Positions 26,801 to 36,104 are shown, numbered from the stretch's first letter. The stretch is 64,000 nucleotides of DNA from an uncultured Mollicutes bacterium (GCA_900540365.1 UQFN01000004.1:1-64000), one strand, 5' to 3'. Numbers and translations: made by a program. The notes: generated by a model not told the origin, from the sequence alone.

Positions 26801-27771
26801 AACTTGTTGAAGTTGGTGAAGCAATTGGAATTATGGCTGCTCAATCAATTGGTGAACCTGGTACTCAATTAACCATGCGTACTTTCCATAGTGGTGGTGT
26901 TGCTGGAGGAGATATTACTCAAGGTTTACCAAGAGTTCAAGAACTTTTCGAAGCAAGAAATCCAAAAGGTGAAGCTTTAATTAGTGAAATTAGTGGTGTT
27001 GTTACTGATATCGTTGATGAAGGTGGTATCTTTACTGTTAAAGTTACTAATGAACTTGAAGAAAAAGTTTATAAAACTAACTTCAATGCTCGTTTAAGAG
27101 TTAAAAAAGGTGACACAATTAAAAATGGTGGAAAGATTACCGAAGGTGCTATTTCTCCAAAACGTTTATTAGAAGTTGCCGATGTTGGTAGTGTCCAACG
27201 TTATATTATAAAAGAAGTTCAAAAAGTTTATCGTAGCCAAGGAATTGGTATTAGTGATAAACATATTGAAGTTATTGTCCGTCAAATGTTAAGAAAAGTT
27301 GTTATCATTGATGGTGGCGATACTGAGATGATTCCTGGAACAAGAGTTAGCTTAGTTGAATTTACTCGCTTAAATAAAGAAGCTTTATTAAGTGGAAAAC
27401 GTCCAGCAGTTGCTCAACCTTTAGTCCTTGGAATTACTAAAGCTGCTCTTGAAACTGAAAGTTTCTTAAGTGCTGCTAGCTTCCAAGAAACAACTCGTGT
27501 CTTAACTGATGCTGCAATTAAAGGTAAGATTGATACCTTACATGGTTTAAAAGAAAATGTCATTACCGGTAAATTAATTCCAGCAGGTAGAGGATTATTA
27601 ACTACTGAACAAGAAAAAGAACTTTTAAAAGATTTTGATGTTTTAGGAACAATGAAGAGTGTTAGACGTCAATATTTAGGAAGTCATGATAAAGATTACG
27701 ACAATGTTGATGAAGTAGAAGATAATGTAACAATCGAAGAAGAATACGTTTCTAAAGTTGATAATTATTAA
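23851..27771 (+). CDS. rpoC: DNA-directed RNA polymerase subunit beta'
   Basis: 1306 aa. The N-terminal zinc-binding domain (ECHCGKYKKIRYAGVVCEKC) precedes the catalytic NADFDGDQMAVH motif with three Mg-binding Asp, the bridge-helix and trigger-loop region (GARGSKSNFTQLMGMRGLM, then IAAQSIGEPGTQLTMRTFH) and a C-terminal clamp. Starts 11 nt after rpoB with GGAGG. A strong terminator follows. Confidence 0.98.
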   Translation: MFDVNDLSSIKVGLASPEKIRQWSHGEVTKPETINYRSQKPEMDGLYCEKIFGPSKDYECHCGKYKKIRYAGVVCEKCGVEVISKEVRRERMGHIELASPCSHIWYLKGIPSRMGLVLAMLPKELEEIIYFSAHVCLNPGTSKILEYKQFIDDRRGKEIFISAIRDISDSLEPDTYDKEKAESLINKLSNPNEPFDFFGCASFISAHTGAEFGEGAEAIKRLLREVNLDEEFENISKQIKESQGQKLTKLTKRLEVIDAFRKSNNKPEWMILDALPVIPPDLRPMLQLDGGRFATSDLNDLYRRVISRNNRLKKLIDMNAPGVILMNEKRMLQEAVDALIDNGRRNGKPVTGAAGRPLKSLSGALKGKQGRFRQNLLGKRVDYSGRSVIAVGPSLKMYQCGLPREMAINLLRPFIASVLIRDGKCLLHKQADRKIDARDEDVLNVVEKIISQHPVLLNRAPTLHRLGIQAFQPVLVDGRAIRLHPLVCTGFNADFDGDQMAVHVPLGKAAQEEALNLMLASNNILAPKDGKPIVTPSQDMLIGNYYLTLEATKEDFYKKANKFEEAGDLEEAEKYREYAKLEGKVFKDIDECYKAYLIKDIHLHTRIALPGKALKKSGFSAEMNNKYLITTVGKVIFNLIFPSDFPYINEPSAENLKRDLDKFFVPKGTNIPEYIASLPVISPIKKKNVTEIIDEVFHRYGTSKTSAILDKIKDQGFRFSTISGLTIAISDINVLNNKHDYIVEGDKEIEHIEKLYEKGFLTDSERHNQVVRVWTRINNDVSDGVAEALQKDNRNPLFIMSDSGARGSKSNFTQLMGMRGLMGSTSGETIELPVKSCFREGLNVSEFFTGTHGARKGGADTALKTADSGYLTRRLVDVSQDVIVREEDCHSDHGSYVSDIIDTSQNVVIVSLYDRLVGRFSCHDIINPKTGEVIIEGDRLIDEKKAREIVDSGITKVEIRSLFGCETKDGVCVHCYGRNLATGELVEVGEAIGIMAAQSIGEPGTQLTMRTFHSGGVAGGDITQGLPRVQELFEARNPKGEALISEISGVVTDIVDEGGIFTVKVTNELEEKVYKTNFNARLRVKKGDTIKNGGKITEGAISPKRLLEVADVGSVQRYIIKEVQKVYRSQGIGISDKHIEVIVRQMLRKVVIIDGGDTEMIPGTRVSLVEFTRLNKEALLSGKRPAVAQPLVLGITKAALETESFLSAASFQETTRVLTDAAIKGKIDTLHGLKENVITGKLIPAGRGLLTTEQEKELLKDFDVLGTMKSVRRQYLGSHDKDYDNVDEVEDNVTIEEEYVSKVDNY

Positions 27772-27773
27772 TT

Positions 27774-27804
27774 AAGAAGATCCTAGCAAATAGGATCTTC
27801 TTTT
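27774..27804. terminator. Terminator after rpoC
   Basis: Perfect 12-bp stem AAGAAGATCCTA (27774-27785) and TAGGATCTTCTT (27791-27802), loop GCAAA. The 3' end of the minus-strand TetR-like gene lies inside it. Confidence 0.93.
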
Positions 27805-28274
27805 ATATTTAAAAGAATTTTGATTTGTTTAGTTTTAAAATTAATTTTATTTAAATTAATTAAACTAACTAAAGTTAAAAAAGTATTTAAACGAATTTCG
27901 ACTAAAGTTTTATCAAAATTATTTAATTTAACTTTATTTTTAATATTTATAAGTAAAAGATTAATTAATTCTAATTTGCCTATAATATTAATTAAAGAAC
28001 TATAAAAATTTATAAATTCTTTATTATAGAATAAAGCAATATTAAAGTTTTGATATTTATTAAAAAAATCTAGATGATAAACTAAACAACTGTAGTTAAA
28101 TAAATCAACGATTAAATCTTGATAAGAATCAAAATGATAATATAAACCATTTCGACAAACATTAACAACTTTTGAAATATTAACTAGATGTAAATTAGTT
28201 ATTTTTTTATTAATAATAGCGATAAAAATTTTATTTAAAATATTAGTTTTTGGTAATGAGTAGCTTATTTCCAT
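27783..28274 (-). CDS. TetR-like transcriptional regulator (divergent)
   Basis: 163 aa. The N-terminal third resembles the TetR DNA-binding domain: VNISKVVNVCRNGLYYHFDSYQDLIVDLF, matching the usual HTH followed by YxHFxxKxxL. The remaining part is an Ile/Leu/Asn-rich helical domain with no recognised ligand features. It is very A/T-rich and lacks a good Shine-Dalgarno. It sits where Bacillus has the L7Ae-like ybxF gene between rpoC and rpsL, on the opposite strand. A TetR-type palindrome precedes the ABC exporter at 37730; a link between the two is only a suggestion. Confidence 0.6.
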   Translation of the reverse strand: MEISYSLPKTNILNKIFIAIINKKITNLHLVNISKVVNVCRNGLYYHFDSYQDLIVDLFNYSCLVYHLDFFNKYQNFNIALFYNKEFINFYSSLINIIGKLELINLLLINIKNKVKLNNFDKTLVEIRLNTFLTLVSLINLNKINFKTKQIKILLNIKEDPIC

Positions 28275-28389
28275 AATGATGTTTTAAATATTTTTTATAT
28301 TAAAATTAAGTATCTTAAAATTATTTTTAAAAAATAACCATATTTTTAAATTTTATGTTAAAATAGCTATCTTCTTTAAACATTTTTGT

Positions 28390-28418
28390 TTGACAAGCTC
28401 TATGCATATCAGTAAAAT
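28390..28418 (+). promoter_or_regulatory. Promoter of rpsL-rpsG-fusA-tuf
   Basis: -35 TTGACA (28390-28395), 17 nt, -10 TAAAAT (28413-28418). Close to consensus, with predicted start near 28425. The leader of about 80 nt contains a small hairpin, ACACAC (28463-28468) with GTGTGT (28477-28482), just before the ribosome site. Confidence 0.85.
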
Positions 28419-28507
28419 ATATACGTTGACTGAAAAGTTATTATTTTTTAGTAAAGTGTATGACACACCAGGAATTGTGTGTTTAAATGGAAAAAGGAGA
28501 AAAAAAT

Positions 28508-28927
28508 ATGCCAACTATTAATCAATTAGTTAGACAAGGTAGAAAATCACCTACCTTCAAATCAAAGGCACCAGCTCTTTTAAAAAGATATAACTCATTA
28601 TCTAAAAAAGAGACTAATCAAAATAGTGCTCAAAAAAGAGGAGTTTGCACCCGTGTTGGTACAATGACTCCTAAAAAACCTAACTCAGCTTTAAGAAAGT
28701 ACGCTAGAGTTAAGCTCAGTAACGGTTATGAAGTTACTGCTTATATTGGTGGAGAAGGCCATAACCTTCAAGAACACTCAACTGTCATGATTAGAGGCGG
28801 AAGAGTTAAGGATTTACCAGGTGTTAGATACCACATTATTAGAGGAACTCTTGACTGCGCAGGAATTGAATCTCGTAGACAAGGTAGATCATTATATGGT
28901 ACTAAAAAACCAAAAGGTAATGAATAG
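28508..28927 (+). CDS. rpsL: 30S ribosomal protein S12
   Basis: 139 aa. An in-frame ATG at 28487 gives MEKGEKN before the true start; I chose 28508 (MPTINQLVRQGRK) because all S12 begin so and AAAGGAG lies 8-9 nt upstream. Typical TPKKPNSALRKYARVKLSN and GVRYHIIRGTLDCAGIE. Lys43-region TPKKPNSA is wild type for streptomycin response. The Asp of LPGVR-type loops is the RimO target. First gene of the str operon. Confidence 0.97.
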   Translation: MPTINQLVRQGRKSPTFKSKAPALLKRYNSLSKKETNQNSAQKRGVCTRVGTMTPKKPNSALRKYARVKLSNGYEVTAYIGGEGHNLQEHSTVMIRGGRVKDLPGVRYHIIRGTLDCAGIESRRQGRSLYGTKKPKGNE

Positions 28928-28938
28928 GAGGAAGTAAT

Positions 28939-29409
28939 ATGCCACGTAAGGGTAATGTAAGTAAAAGAGATGTTTTACCAGATCCAATTTATAATTCAAA
29001 ATTAGTCACCAGATTAATTAACAAATTAATGTATGATGGTAAAAAAGGAACTGCACAAACAATTTTATATAGTGCATTCGAAATAATTGAAAAGAAAACA
29101 GAAAAACCAGCAATGGATGTATTTGCTACAGCAATTAACAATATTATGCCTAATGTTGAATTAAAGGCTAAAAGAATTGGTGCTGCAAACTATCAAGTTC
29201 CAACTGAAGTTTCTCCAGAAAGAAAAGTTACTTTAGGATTAAGATGGTTAGTTAATTATTCACGTTTAAGAAAAGAAAAATCAATGGAAGAAAAATTAGC
29301 CAACGAAATTATTGATGCTGCAAATGGAACAGGTGCTGCTGTTAAGAAAAGAGAAGATACACATAAAATGGCAGAAGCTAATAAAGCTTATGCTCATTAT
29401 AAATGGTAA
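28939..29409 (+). CDS. rpsG: 30S ribosomal protein S7
   Basis: 156 aa S7, primary assembly protein of the 30S head. MPRKGNVSKRDVLPDPIYNSKLVTRLIN opens it and includes the rRNA-binding region. LRWLVNYSRLRKEKSMEEKLANEIIDAANG is the conserved C-terminal part. GAGGAAG ribosome site. 11 nt after rpsL, 11 nt before the fusA start. Confidence 0.98.
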   Translation: MPRKGNVSKRDVLPDPIYNSKLVTRLINKLMYDGKKGTAQTILYSAFEIIEKKTEKPAMDVFATAINNIMPNVELKAKRIGAANYQVPTEVSPERKVTLGLRWLVNYSRLRKEKSMEEKLANEIIDAANGTGAAVKKREDTHKMAEANKAYAHYKW

Positions 29410-29420
29410 TAGGAGAGCTT

Positions 29421-31505
29421 ATGGCTACTAGAGAATACGATTTAGAGCATACACGTAATATCGGCATCATGGCTCACATCGATGCTGGTAAAACAACAAC
29501 TACCGAACGTATCTTATATTACACCGGTAAAATTCATAAGATCGGTGAAACTCATGAAGGTGCAGCTACCATGGACTGGATGGCTCAAGAACAAGAAAGA
29601 GGTATTACAATTACTAGTGCCGCTACAACTTGTTTTTGGAAAGGTAATCGTATTAATATTATCGACACTCCTGGGCACGTCGACTTTACAGTAGAAGTTG
29701 AACGTTCTTTAAGAGTTCTTGATGGTGCAGTTACTGTTCTTGATGGAAAAAGTGGTGTCGAACCTCAAACAGAAACTGTTTGGAGACAAGGAAGCAAATA
29801 TGGCGTTCCTCGTATAGTCTTTGTTAATAAACTTGATGCAATTGGTGCTGATTATGATATGTCAGTTGCTAGTTTAAAAGAAAAATTAGGAGCTTGTGCA
29901 AAAGCAGTTCAATATCCAATTGGTATTTCTTCAAGTTTAAGCGGTGTTATCGATATTATTAAAATGGAAGCTTGGGATTATACTGGTGTTAAAGAACATG
30001 AATTACCAAAACAAATTCCAATTCCAGCTGAATATGTTGAAAAATGTCAAAAATTAAGAGAAGACTTAATTGAAACTTTAGCTTCATTTGATGATGATTT
30101 AATGATGAAAGTTCTTGATGGAGCTGAAGTTAGCGTTGATGAAATTAAAGCTGTCATTAGAAAAGCAACTTTAACAGGCGAATTCCACCCAGTATTTTGT
30201 GGAAGTGCTTATAAAAATAAAGGTGTTCAATTATTACTTGACGGTATCGTAGATTATTTACCTTCACCAATCGAAATTCCTCATGCAAAAGGAACTGATG
30301 ATAAAGGAAATGATTATTATTGCGAACCAAGTGATGATGCTCCACTAGTTGGATTAGCTTTCAAGATTGCTACTGATCCATTTATTGGAAGACTTGCTTA
30401 CTTTAGAGTTTATTCAGGTACTTTAAAAGCTGGAAGTTATGTTTATAACACTAATAAAGGTGTTAAAGAAAGAATTGCTCGTTTAGTTTTAATGCATAGT
30501 AATCATAGACAAGAAGTTGATGAACTTCATGCTGGAGATATCGGTGCAATTATTGGTTTAAAAAATACTACAACTGGTGAAACTTTATGCGGTGAAGGAG
30601 TTAATGTTGTTCTTGAAAAGATGGAATTCCCAGAACCAGTTATTGAAGAAGCAGTTGAACCAAAAACTAAAGCTGATCAAGAAAAAATGACTCTTGCTTT
30701 AATTAAATTAGCTGAAGAAGATCCAACATTTAAAGTTCATACTAGTGATGAAACTGGTCAAACAATTATTGCTGGTGTTGGTGAACTTCACCTCGACATT
30801 ATTGTTGATAGATTAAAAAGAGAATTCAATGTCCAAGTAAATGTTGGTAAACCACAAGTTGGATATCGTGAAACTATTAGATCTAGTGCTGATTGTGAAG
30901 GTAAATACATTAAACAATCCGGTGGTAGAGGACAATATGGTCACGTTTGGATTAAATTTGAACCAAACCCAGGAAAAGGATTTGAATTCGTTAACGCTAT
31001 TGTTGGTGGTAGCGTTCCAAAAGAATATATTAAACCAACTCAAGATGGTTTAGTTGATGCCTTAGAAAGAGGCTTAGTTGCTGGCTATCCTGTAATTGAT
31101 ATTAAAGCTACATTATTTGATGGAAGTTATCATGATGTTGACTCTAGTGAAGCTGCATATAAGATTGCTGCAAGTATGGCTTTAAAAGAGGCTGCTAAGA
31201 AATGTAACCCTGTAATTCTTGAACCAATTATGAAAGTTGAAGTTACAGTTCCAGAACAATATTATGGTGATGTTATCGGAGATATTTCTCGTAGAAGAGG
31301 TCAAATGACTGGAGAAAGTCAAAGAGGCAACGCTAAGATTGTTGAAGCTGAAGTTCCACTAGCAGAAATGTTTGGTTATGTTACAGATTTAAGAGGATTC
31401 ACTCAAGGAAGAGGAAACTATTCAATGGAATTTAGTCACTTCGGTGAAACACCTCGATTTATCCAAGACGAAATCATTAAAAAGTCTGGAATGTCTAATC
31501 GTTAA
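29421..31505 (+). CDS. fusA: Elongation factor G
   Basis: 694 aa from the start MATREYDLEHTRNIGIMAHIDAG. The longer frame from 29403 would overlap rpsG and lacks the ribosome site AGGAGAG at 29411-29417. GTPase motifs: AHIDAGKTTTTE (G1), RGITI (G2), DTPGHVDF (G3), NKLD (G4). Drives translocation on the ribosome. Domain IV contains the conserved GGRGQYGHVWIKFEP segment. Confidence 0.98.
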   Translation: MATREYDLEHTRNIGIMAHIDAGKTTTTERILYYTGKIHKIGETHEGAATMDWMAQEQERGITITSAATTCFWKGNRINIIDTPGHVDFTVEVERSLRVLDGAVTVLDGKSGVEPQTETVWRQGSKYGVPRIVFVNKLDAIGADYDMSVASLKEKLGACAKAVQYPIGISSSLSGVIDIIKMEAWDYTGVKEHELPKQIPIPAEYVEKCQKLREDLIETLASFDDDLMMKVLDGAEVSVDEIKAVIRKATLTGEFHPVFCGSAYKNKGVQLLLDGIVDYLPSPIEIPHAKGTDDKGNDYYCEPSDDAPLVGLAFKIATDPFIGRLAYFRVYSGTLKAGSYVYNTNKGVKERIARLVLMHSNHRQEVDELHAGDIGAIIGLKNTTTGETLCGEGVNVVLEKMEFPEPVIEEAVEPKTKADQEKMTLALIKLAEEDPTFKVHTSDETGQTIIAGVGELHLDIIVDRLKREFNVQVNVGKPQVGYRETIRSSADCEGKYIKQSGGRGQYGHVWIKFEPNPGKGFEFVNAIVGGSVPKEYIKPTQDGLVDALERGLVAGYPVIDIKATLFDGSYHDVDSSEAAYKIAASMALKEAAKKCNPVILEPIMKVEVTVPEQYYGDVIGDISRRRGQMTGESQRGNAKIVEAEVPLAEMFGYVTDLRGFTQGRGNYSMEFSHFGETPRFIQDEIIKKSGMSNR

Positions 31506-31592
31506 TTAATATCTTAGATATTGATTATAAACTATAATTGCTATAAAATATTTACATTGCAAGACGCAATTTATTTAGGAGGAAATAATAAT

Positions 31593-32777
31593 ATGGCAAA
31601 ACAAAAATTTGATAGAAGTAAAGTCCATATGAATATTGGTACCATCGGACACGTTGACCATGGTAAAACTACTTTAACCGCTGCTATCACTCACGTTTTA
31701 GGTAAAAAAGGTCTTTCTGAAGTTAAAGATTACGATCAAATCGATGCTGCTCCAGAAGAAAAAGCAAGAGGTATTACAATTAATACTGCTCACATTGAAT
31801 ATCAAACAGCAAAAAGACACTATGCACACGTTGACTGTCCAGGGCACGCAGACTATGTTAAAAATATGATTACTGGTGCTGCACAAATGGATGGAGCAAT
31901 CTTAGTTGTTGCTGCTACTGATGGTGTTATGCCACAAACTCGTGAACACATCTTACTTGCTAGACAAGTTGGTGTTCCATACATTGTTGTTTATTTAAAC
32001 AAAACTGACTTAGTTGATGACCCAGAATTAATCGACCTTGTCGAAATGGATGTCAGAGACTTATTAAATAAATATGGTTTCCCAGGTGATGAAACTCCAA
32101 TCATTAGAGGTAGTGCTAGAAAAGCTTTAGATGGCGATCCAGCTGCTGAACAATCAATTATGGAATTAATGGATGCTGTTGATTCATACATCCCAGATCC
32201 AGTCAGAGATACTGATAAACCATTCTTATTACCAATCGAAGACGTTTTAACTATTACAGGTAGAGGAACTGTCGTTACTGGTAGAGTTGAAAGAGGTACT
32301 TTAAAACTTAACGATGAAGTTGAAATCGTTGGTGTTAAACCAACTCAAAAGAGTGTTGTTACTGGTATTGAAATGTTCCGTAAATTATTAGACTACGCTG
32401 AAGCAGGTGATAACGTTGGTGTCTTATTAAGAGGTATCAACAGAGACCAAGTCGTCAGAGGACAAGTCTTAGCAAAACCAGGAAGTGTTACTCCACATAC
32501 AAAATTCACATGTAGTGTTTACATTCTTACAAAAGAAGAAGGTGGAAGACATACTGCATTCTTAAGTAACTACAGACCACAATTCTATTTCCATACAACT
32601 GATATTACTGGAACAATTACTCTTCCAGCTGGTACAGAAATGGTTATGCCAGGTGATAACGTTTCATTCACTGTTGAATTAATTCACCCAGTCGCAATTG
32701 AAAAAGGTACTAAATTCTCCATCCGTGAAGGTGGTAGAACTGTTGGTGCTGGTACTGTTAGCGAAATTATTAAATAG
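31593..32777 (+). CDS. tuf: Elongation factor Tu
   Basis: 394 aa. I chose ATG 31593 (MAKQKFDRSKVHMNIGTIGHVDHGKTTL is split here as family start) over the upstream in-frame 31521, because AGGAGG lies at 31578-31582 and all EF-Tu begin at this point. GTPase motifs: GHVDHGKT, RGITI, DCPGHADY, NKTD. Delivers aminoacyl-tRNA. Separated from fusA by 87 nt with no clear promoter, so it is co-transcribed. Last gene of the str operon. Confidence 0.98.
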   Translation: MAKQKFDRSKVHMNIGTIGHVDHGKTTLTAAITHVLGKKGLSEVKDYDQIDAAPEEKARGITINTAHIEYQTAKRHYAHVDCPGHADYVKNMITGAAQMDGAILVVAATDGVMPQTREHILLARQVGVPYIVVYLNKTDLVDDPELIDLVEMDVRDLLNKYGFPGDETPIIRGSARKALDGDPAAEQSIMELMDAVDSYIPDPVRDTDKPFLLPIEDVLTITGRGTVVTGRVERGTLKLNDEVEIVGVKPTQKSVVTGIEMFRKLLDYAEAGDNVGVLLRGINRDQVVRGQVLAKPGSVTPHTKFTCSVYILTKEEGGRHTAFLSNYRPQFYFHTTDITGTITLPAGTEMVMPGDNVSFTVELIHPVAIEKGTKFSIREGGRTVGAGTVSEIIK

Positions 32778-32801
32778 TTTAATTAATTATTTAAAAATAA
32801 T

Positions 32802-32828
32802 AAAAGAAGTGGAAACACTTCTTTTTTT
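32802..32828 (+). terminator. Intrinsic terminator after tuf
   Basis: AAAAGAAGTG (32802-32811), GAAA loop, CACTTCTTTT (32816-32825), T-run. Confidence 0.92.
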
Positions 32829-32879
32829 ATATTTTTAAAACTAAATTTCGATATAATTAAAGTAGTTAAGAGGTGTTTT

Positions 32880-34070
32880 ATGAAAGTTTGTATAATTGGT
32901 CAAGGAGCAAGTGGAGTTAGCTTAAGTTTAATGTTAAAAAAGGAAGATCCATCTTTGGATGTTACGATTTTAGATCATAATGATAAGACAAATAAAAAGT
33001 TATTAGCTACTGGAAATGGAAGATGTAATTTAGGAAATTTAGAACTTAAAAAATATTCTTATAACAATGATTTCGGGTTTAAAATTTATAATAAATTCGA
33101 TGTAAATAAACAAAGAGAATTTTTTGAATCTATTGGTTTATTAACAAGAAATTTAAATGAATTAGTTTATCCTTATAGTTTAAGCAGTAATCAAGTTGTA
33201 GGGTATTTTAATAAGTTGTTAAAAGAATATAAAGTTAAATTAGTTAATAAAGTAAAAATTGATGATTATAAAGTTAATGAAGATAATGTTGAAGTAACTT
33301 TTAATAATAAAACATATAAATTTGATAAAGTAATTTTTGCTTGTGGAGGAATGTCTACCCCAAGTTTAGGAAGTGACGGATCTTTATATATACTATTTAA
33401 GAAACATAATTATAATATTATTGCTTTAAAACCAGGTTTAACTCCAGTCATTGTTAAAGAAAACGTTAAAGGAATTGAAAATGAGCGTCTTAAAGGAAAT
33501 GTTAAATTATTTATTAATAATAAGTTAACTTATGAAGAAGAAGGAGAAGTTTTATTTAAGAAAAACGGATTAAGTGGAATTGCTATTTTTAATGCTTCTT
33601 CATTTATTTCAAGAAGTTCTTCATCATCAAAAATTAAAATTATAATTGATTTATTTCCTAAAATTTCTGAAAGTGAATTACTTAAAAATTTTGAAAAATA
33701 TTCAAGTTTTGCAAGGTTTTCTTTCATAGAAGGCATTTTTTCATTAAGAGTAAGTGAATTTATTCGTAAAAATAGTAACGCCAAAAACCTTTATAAATTT
33801 GATTCACGTGACCTAAAAAATATTGCCCACTATTGTAAAAACATGGAATTTAATTATGAAAAAAATTATGACTTTAATTCTTCACAAGTTAGTGTTGGCG
33901 GAATTGATACAAATTTATTAAATGATGATTTATCTTCAAAACTTGAAAAGAATGTTTATTTTGCAGGTGAAGTCATTAATGTTGATGGTTTATGTGGTGG
34001 CTTTAATTTGATGTTTGCTTTTGCTTGTAGTTATGTAATTAAAGAAGCACTTATAAATAACAAAAAGTAA
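32880..34070 (+). CDS. HI0933/BaiN-like FAD-dependent flavoprotein
   Basis: 396 aa NAD(P)/FAD-dependent oxidoreductase of the HI0933 family (annotated aminoacetone oxidase or YtfP-like). The Rossmann FAD site is IIGQGASGVSLSL. KLLATGNGRCNLGN is the family signature after the first beta-strand. VIFACGGMSTPSLGSDG and the C-terminal FAGEVINVDGLCGGFNL complete the fold. The substrate is unknown in most bacteria. AAGAGGTG ribosome site. Its 3' end overlaps the convergent phosphodiesterase gene by 20 nt. Confidence 0.88.
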   Translation: MKVCIIGQGASGVSLSLMLKKEDPSLDVTILDHNDKTNKKLLATGNGRCNLGNLELKKYSYNNDFGFKIYNKFDVNKQREFFESIGLLTRNLNELVYPYSLSSNQVVGYFNKLLKEYKVKLVNKVKIDDYKVNEDNVEVTFNNKTYKFDKVIFACGGMSTPSLGSDGSLYILFKKHNYNIIALKPGLTPVIVKENVKGIENERLKGNVKLFINNKLTYEEEGEVLFKKNGLSGIAIFNASSFISRSSSSSKIKIIIDLFPKISESELLKNFEKYSSFARFSFIEGIFSLRVSEFIRKNSNAKNLYKFDSRDLKNIAHYCKNMEFNYEKNYDFNSSQVSVGGIDTNLLNDDLSSKLEKNVYFAGEVINVDGLCGGFNLMFAFACSYVIKEALINNKK

Positions 34071-34500
34071 CTTTTAAATCACTTTTATCTTTAAAAGTAA
34101 TAACAACATAAGAATATTTATTATCATCACGAGGTTTAGAAATACTTCCTGGATTAATTAATAAAGTATTATTAATTTTAATATTAATTTTCTTATGTAA
34201 ATGACCAAATAAAAATACATCAGTATTTAAAGAAGTAACGTATTCTTCTAAATTTTTATAATTTATTTTATTACCATGTTCTAAATGAAATTTAACTCCA
34301 TTAATAACTAAATCCTTAACTAAAGGTGAATCAGCAAAAAAGTCACAATTTCCTTTAATTAACATAAAAGGAGACATTAAATATTCAGGAAGTTCATAAT
34401 CACCTAAATGCCAATATAAGTCAGCATCTTGATTAGCTAAAACGATTTCATCTAATCTTGATTTATTACCATGGGAATCACTAACAACAACAATTTTCAT
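34051..34500 (-). CDS. YfcE/MJ0936-type metallophosphoesterase
   Basis: 149 aa small phosphodiesterase. Metal-binding motifs: VVSDSHGN, WHLGDYE, KGNCDF, LEHGNK and FGHLHK. They hold two divalent metals. The family hydrolyses artificial phosphodiesters and its natural role is unclear. In Bacillus such a gene (ysnB) is near rph. No Shine-Dalgarno is evident. It faces the decarboxylase gene at 34565 across a 64-nt region. Confidence 0.88.
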   Translation of the reverse strand: MKIVVVSDSHGNKSRLDEIVLANQDADLYWHLGDYELPEYLMSPFMLIKGNCDFFADSPLVKDLVINGVKFHLEHGNKINYKNLEEYVTSLNTDVFLFGHLHKKINIKINNTLLINPGSISKPRDDNKYSYVVITFKDKSDLKVTFCYL

Positions 34501-34564
34501 ATTTTTATTTATTTTAGCAAATTATTATTTAATTTTTCTTATAAATGTTTATACTAGTATAAAA

Positions 34565-36052
34565 ATGAAAAAAATTAATTTGGATGAACAAAAAGTAACC
34601 CCTTATATTAATGCCTATAAAAAGTATCTTGATGAGCATAATGTAGCTTTTGATGTTCCTGGTCATCATCAAGGAAATATTAAGACCGATTTCGATAAAA
34701 TTTTTCCTCATAGTGTTTATAAAAATGATATTAATTGTCCAAGAGGATTAGATAATTTATTACATCCAACTGGTTGTATAAAAGAAGCAGAAGAATTATT
34801 TGCTAAAGCTTGTGGAGCCAAAAGAGCACGTTTTTTAATTAATGGAAGTTCTTCAGGAATTTTAATAATGTTAATGGCGACTTTAAAAGCTCATCAAAAA
34901 ATTCTTTTGCCAAGAAATGTTCATAAATCTGTAATTAATGGCTTAATTTTAAGTGGAGCTGTACCTGTTTTCTTAATGCCTGAAATTGATCATCAAACTG
35001 AAATAGTCAATCAAATTAGTTATAAAGAATGGAAGAAAGCAATTGATCAAAACTTAGATGCTCGTGCAATCTTTATTATTAATCCAACTTATTTTGGTGC
35101 TACATGTAATTTAAAAAAGATTACTGAATATGCTCATAGTAAAGGAATGGTTGTACTTTGTGATGAAGCACATGGAGCCCATTTATATTTTTCTAATAAA
35201 TTACCAATAAGTGCTATGGAAGCAGGTTGTGATATTTCTACTTTATCAGTTCATAAAACTGGGGGTAGTTTAACGCAATCAAGTGTTCTTTTAATTAATA
35301 CTGAACGTGTTACTGAATATGAAATAAATAAAGCCTATAACTTAATTAATACAACTAGCCCATCTTCTTTATTGCTTGCTAGTTTAGATGGTGCAAGAAA
35401 ATATTTAGTTTTTCATGGCTCTAAGAAAGTATTTCGTTCAATTCAATTAGCTAGATATGCTATTGCAAAAATTAACGAAATTAAAGGCTTTAAAGCTCAT
35501 GGAAAAGATTATTTTTTAAAAAATGGTGCTTTTGATTTTGATGAGACAAAAGTAGTTATTGAATTAGATAATCTTTCCATTAGTGGATTTGATTTATATA
35601 AAATTTTAAAAGATGAGTATCATATTCAAATTGAGCTTGCTGAGACTTATGTTTTGTTATTACTTTTTACTATTGGGACTAAAAAGACTGATACTGATGC
35701 TTTAATTTCAGCTTTAAAAGATATTAGTTTAAGATTTTATAAAGAAAATGTTTATTATCCAGATCATCATTTTACAAATGAAATGCCTGAATTAATTGTA
35801 AGACCTCGTGTAGCTTATCATTCAAAATTAAAAGTAATACCTTTAAAAGAAGCAGAAAACTATGTTTCAAAAGAAATGATTATGATATATCCTCCAGGTA
35901 TTCCTTTAATTATTCCTGGAGAGAAATTTACTAAAAAAATTATTGAACAAATTTTATATTATCAATCTTCAGGTGTATCTATTATTAGTGATTATAATGA
36001 TGCGATGAATGTAAGTGTCGTTAATGATGAAGATAACGATGAAGATGAATAA
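34565..36052 (+). CDS. Orn/Lys/Arg decarboxylase family (PLP-dependent)
   Basis: 495 aa fold-type I PLP enzyme of the short Firmicute arginine/lysine decarboxylase family (SpeA/YaaO-like). The major domain has GHHQGN near the N-terminus, LINGSSSGIL, CDEAHGAHLYF (PLP-binding Asp200) and the Schiff-base Lys231 in SVHKTGGSLTQSS. The C-terminal domain has MIYPPGIPLIIPGE. It makes agmatine or cadaverine for polyamine metabolism; which one cannot be told. The last 15 residues are acidic (DNDEDE). No Shine-Dalgarno: a TATACT at 34550-34555 lies 9 nt before the ATG, a possible near-leaderless start. Confidence 0.88.
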   Translation: MKKINLDEQKVTPYINAYKKYLDEHNVAFDVPGHHQGNIKTDFDKIFPHSVYKNDINCPRGLDNLLHPTGCIKEAEELFAKACGAKRARFLINGSSSGILIMLMATLKAHQKILLPRNVHKSVINGLILSGAVPVFLMPEIDHQTEIVNQISYKEWKKAIDQNLDARAIFIINPTYFGATCNLKKITEYAHSKGMVVLCDEAHGAHLYFSNKLPISAMEAGCDISTLSVHKTGGSLTQSSVLLINTERVTEYEINKAYNLINTTSPSSLLLASLDGARKYLVFHGSKKVFRSIQLARYAIAKINEIKGFKAHGKDYFLKNGAFDFDETKVVIELDNLSISGFDLYKILKDEYHIQIELAETYVLLLLFTIGTKKTDTDALISALKDISLRFYKENVYYPDHHFTNEMPELIVRPRVAYHSKLKVIPLKEAENYVSKEMIMIYPPGIPLIIPGEKFTKKIIEQILYYQSSGVSIISDYNDAMNVSVVNDEDNDEDE

Positions 36053-36060
36053 TTTTATAA

Positions 36061-36098
36061 AAATAGTTGAGTTTTAAAGACTTTTTTACAAAAATTCA
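36061..36098 (+). repeat. Dispersed repeat, copy B
   Basis: AAATAGTTGAGTTTTAAAGA then CTTTTTTACAAAAAT. Starts 8 nt after the decarboxylase stop codon. It is in the gap between two convergent genes. Confidence 0.65.
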
Positions 36099-36104
36099 TT
36101 GATT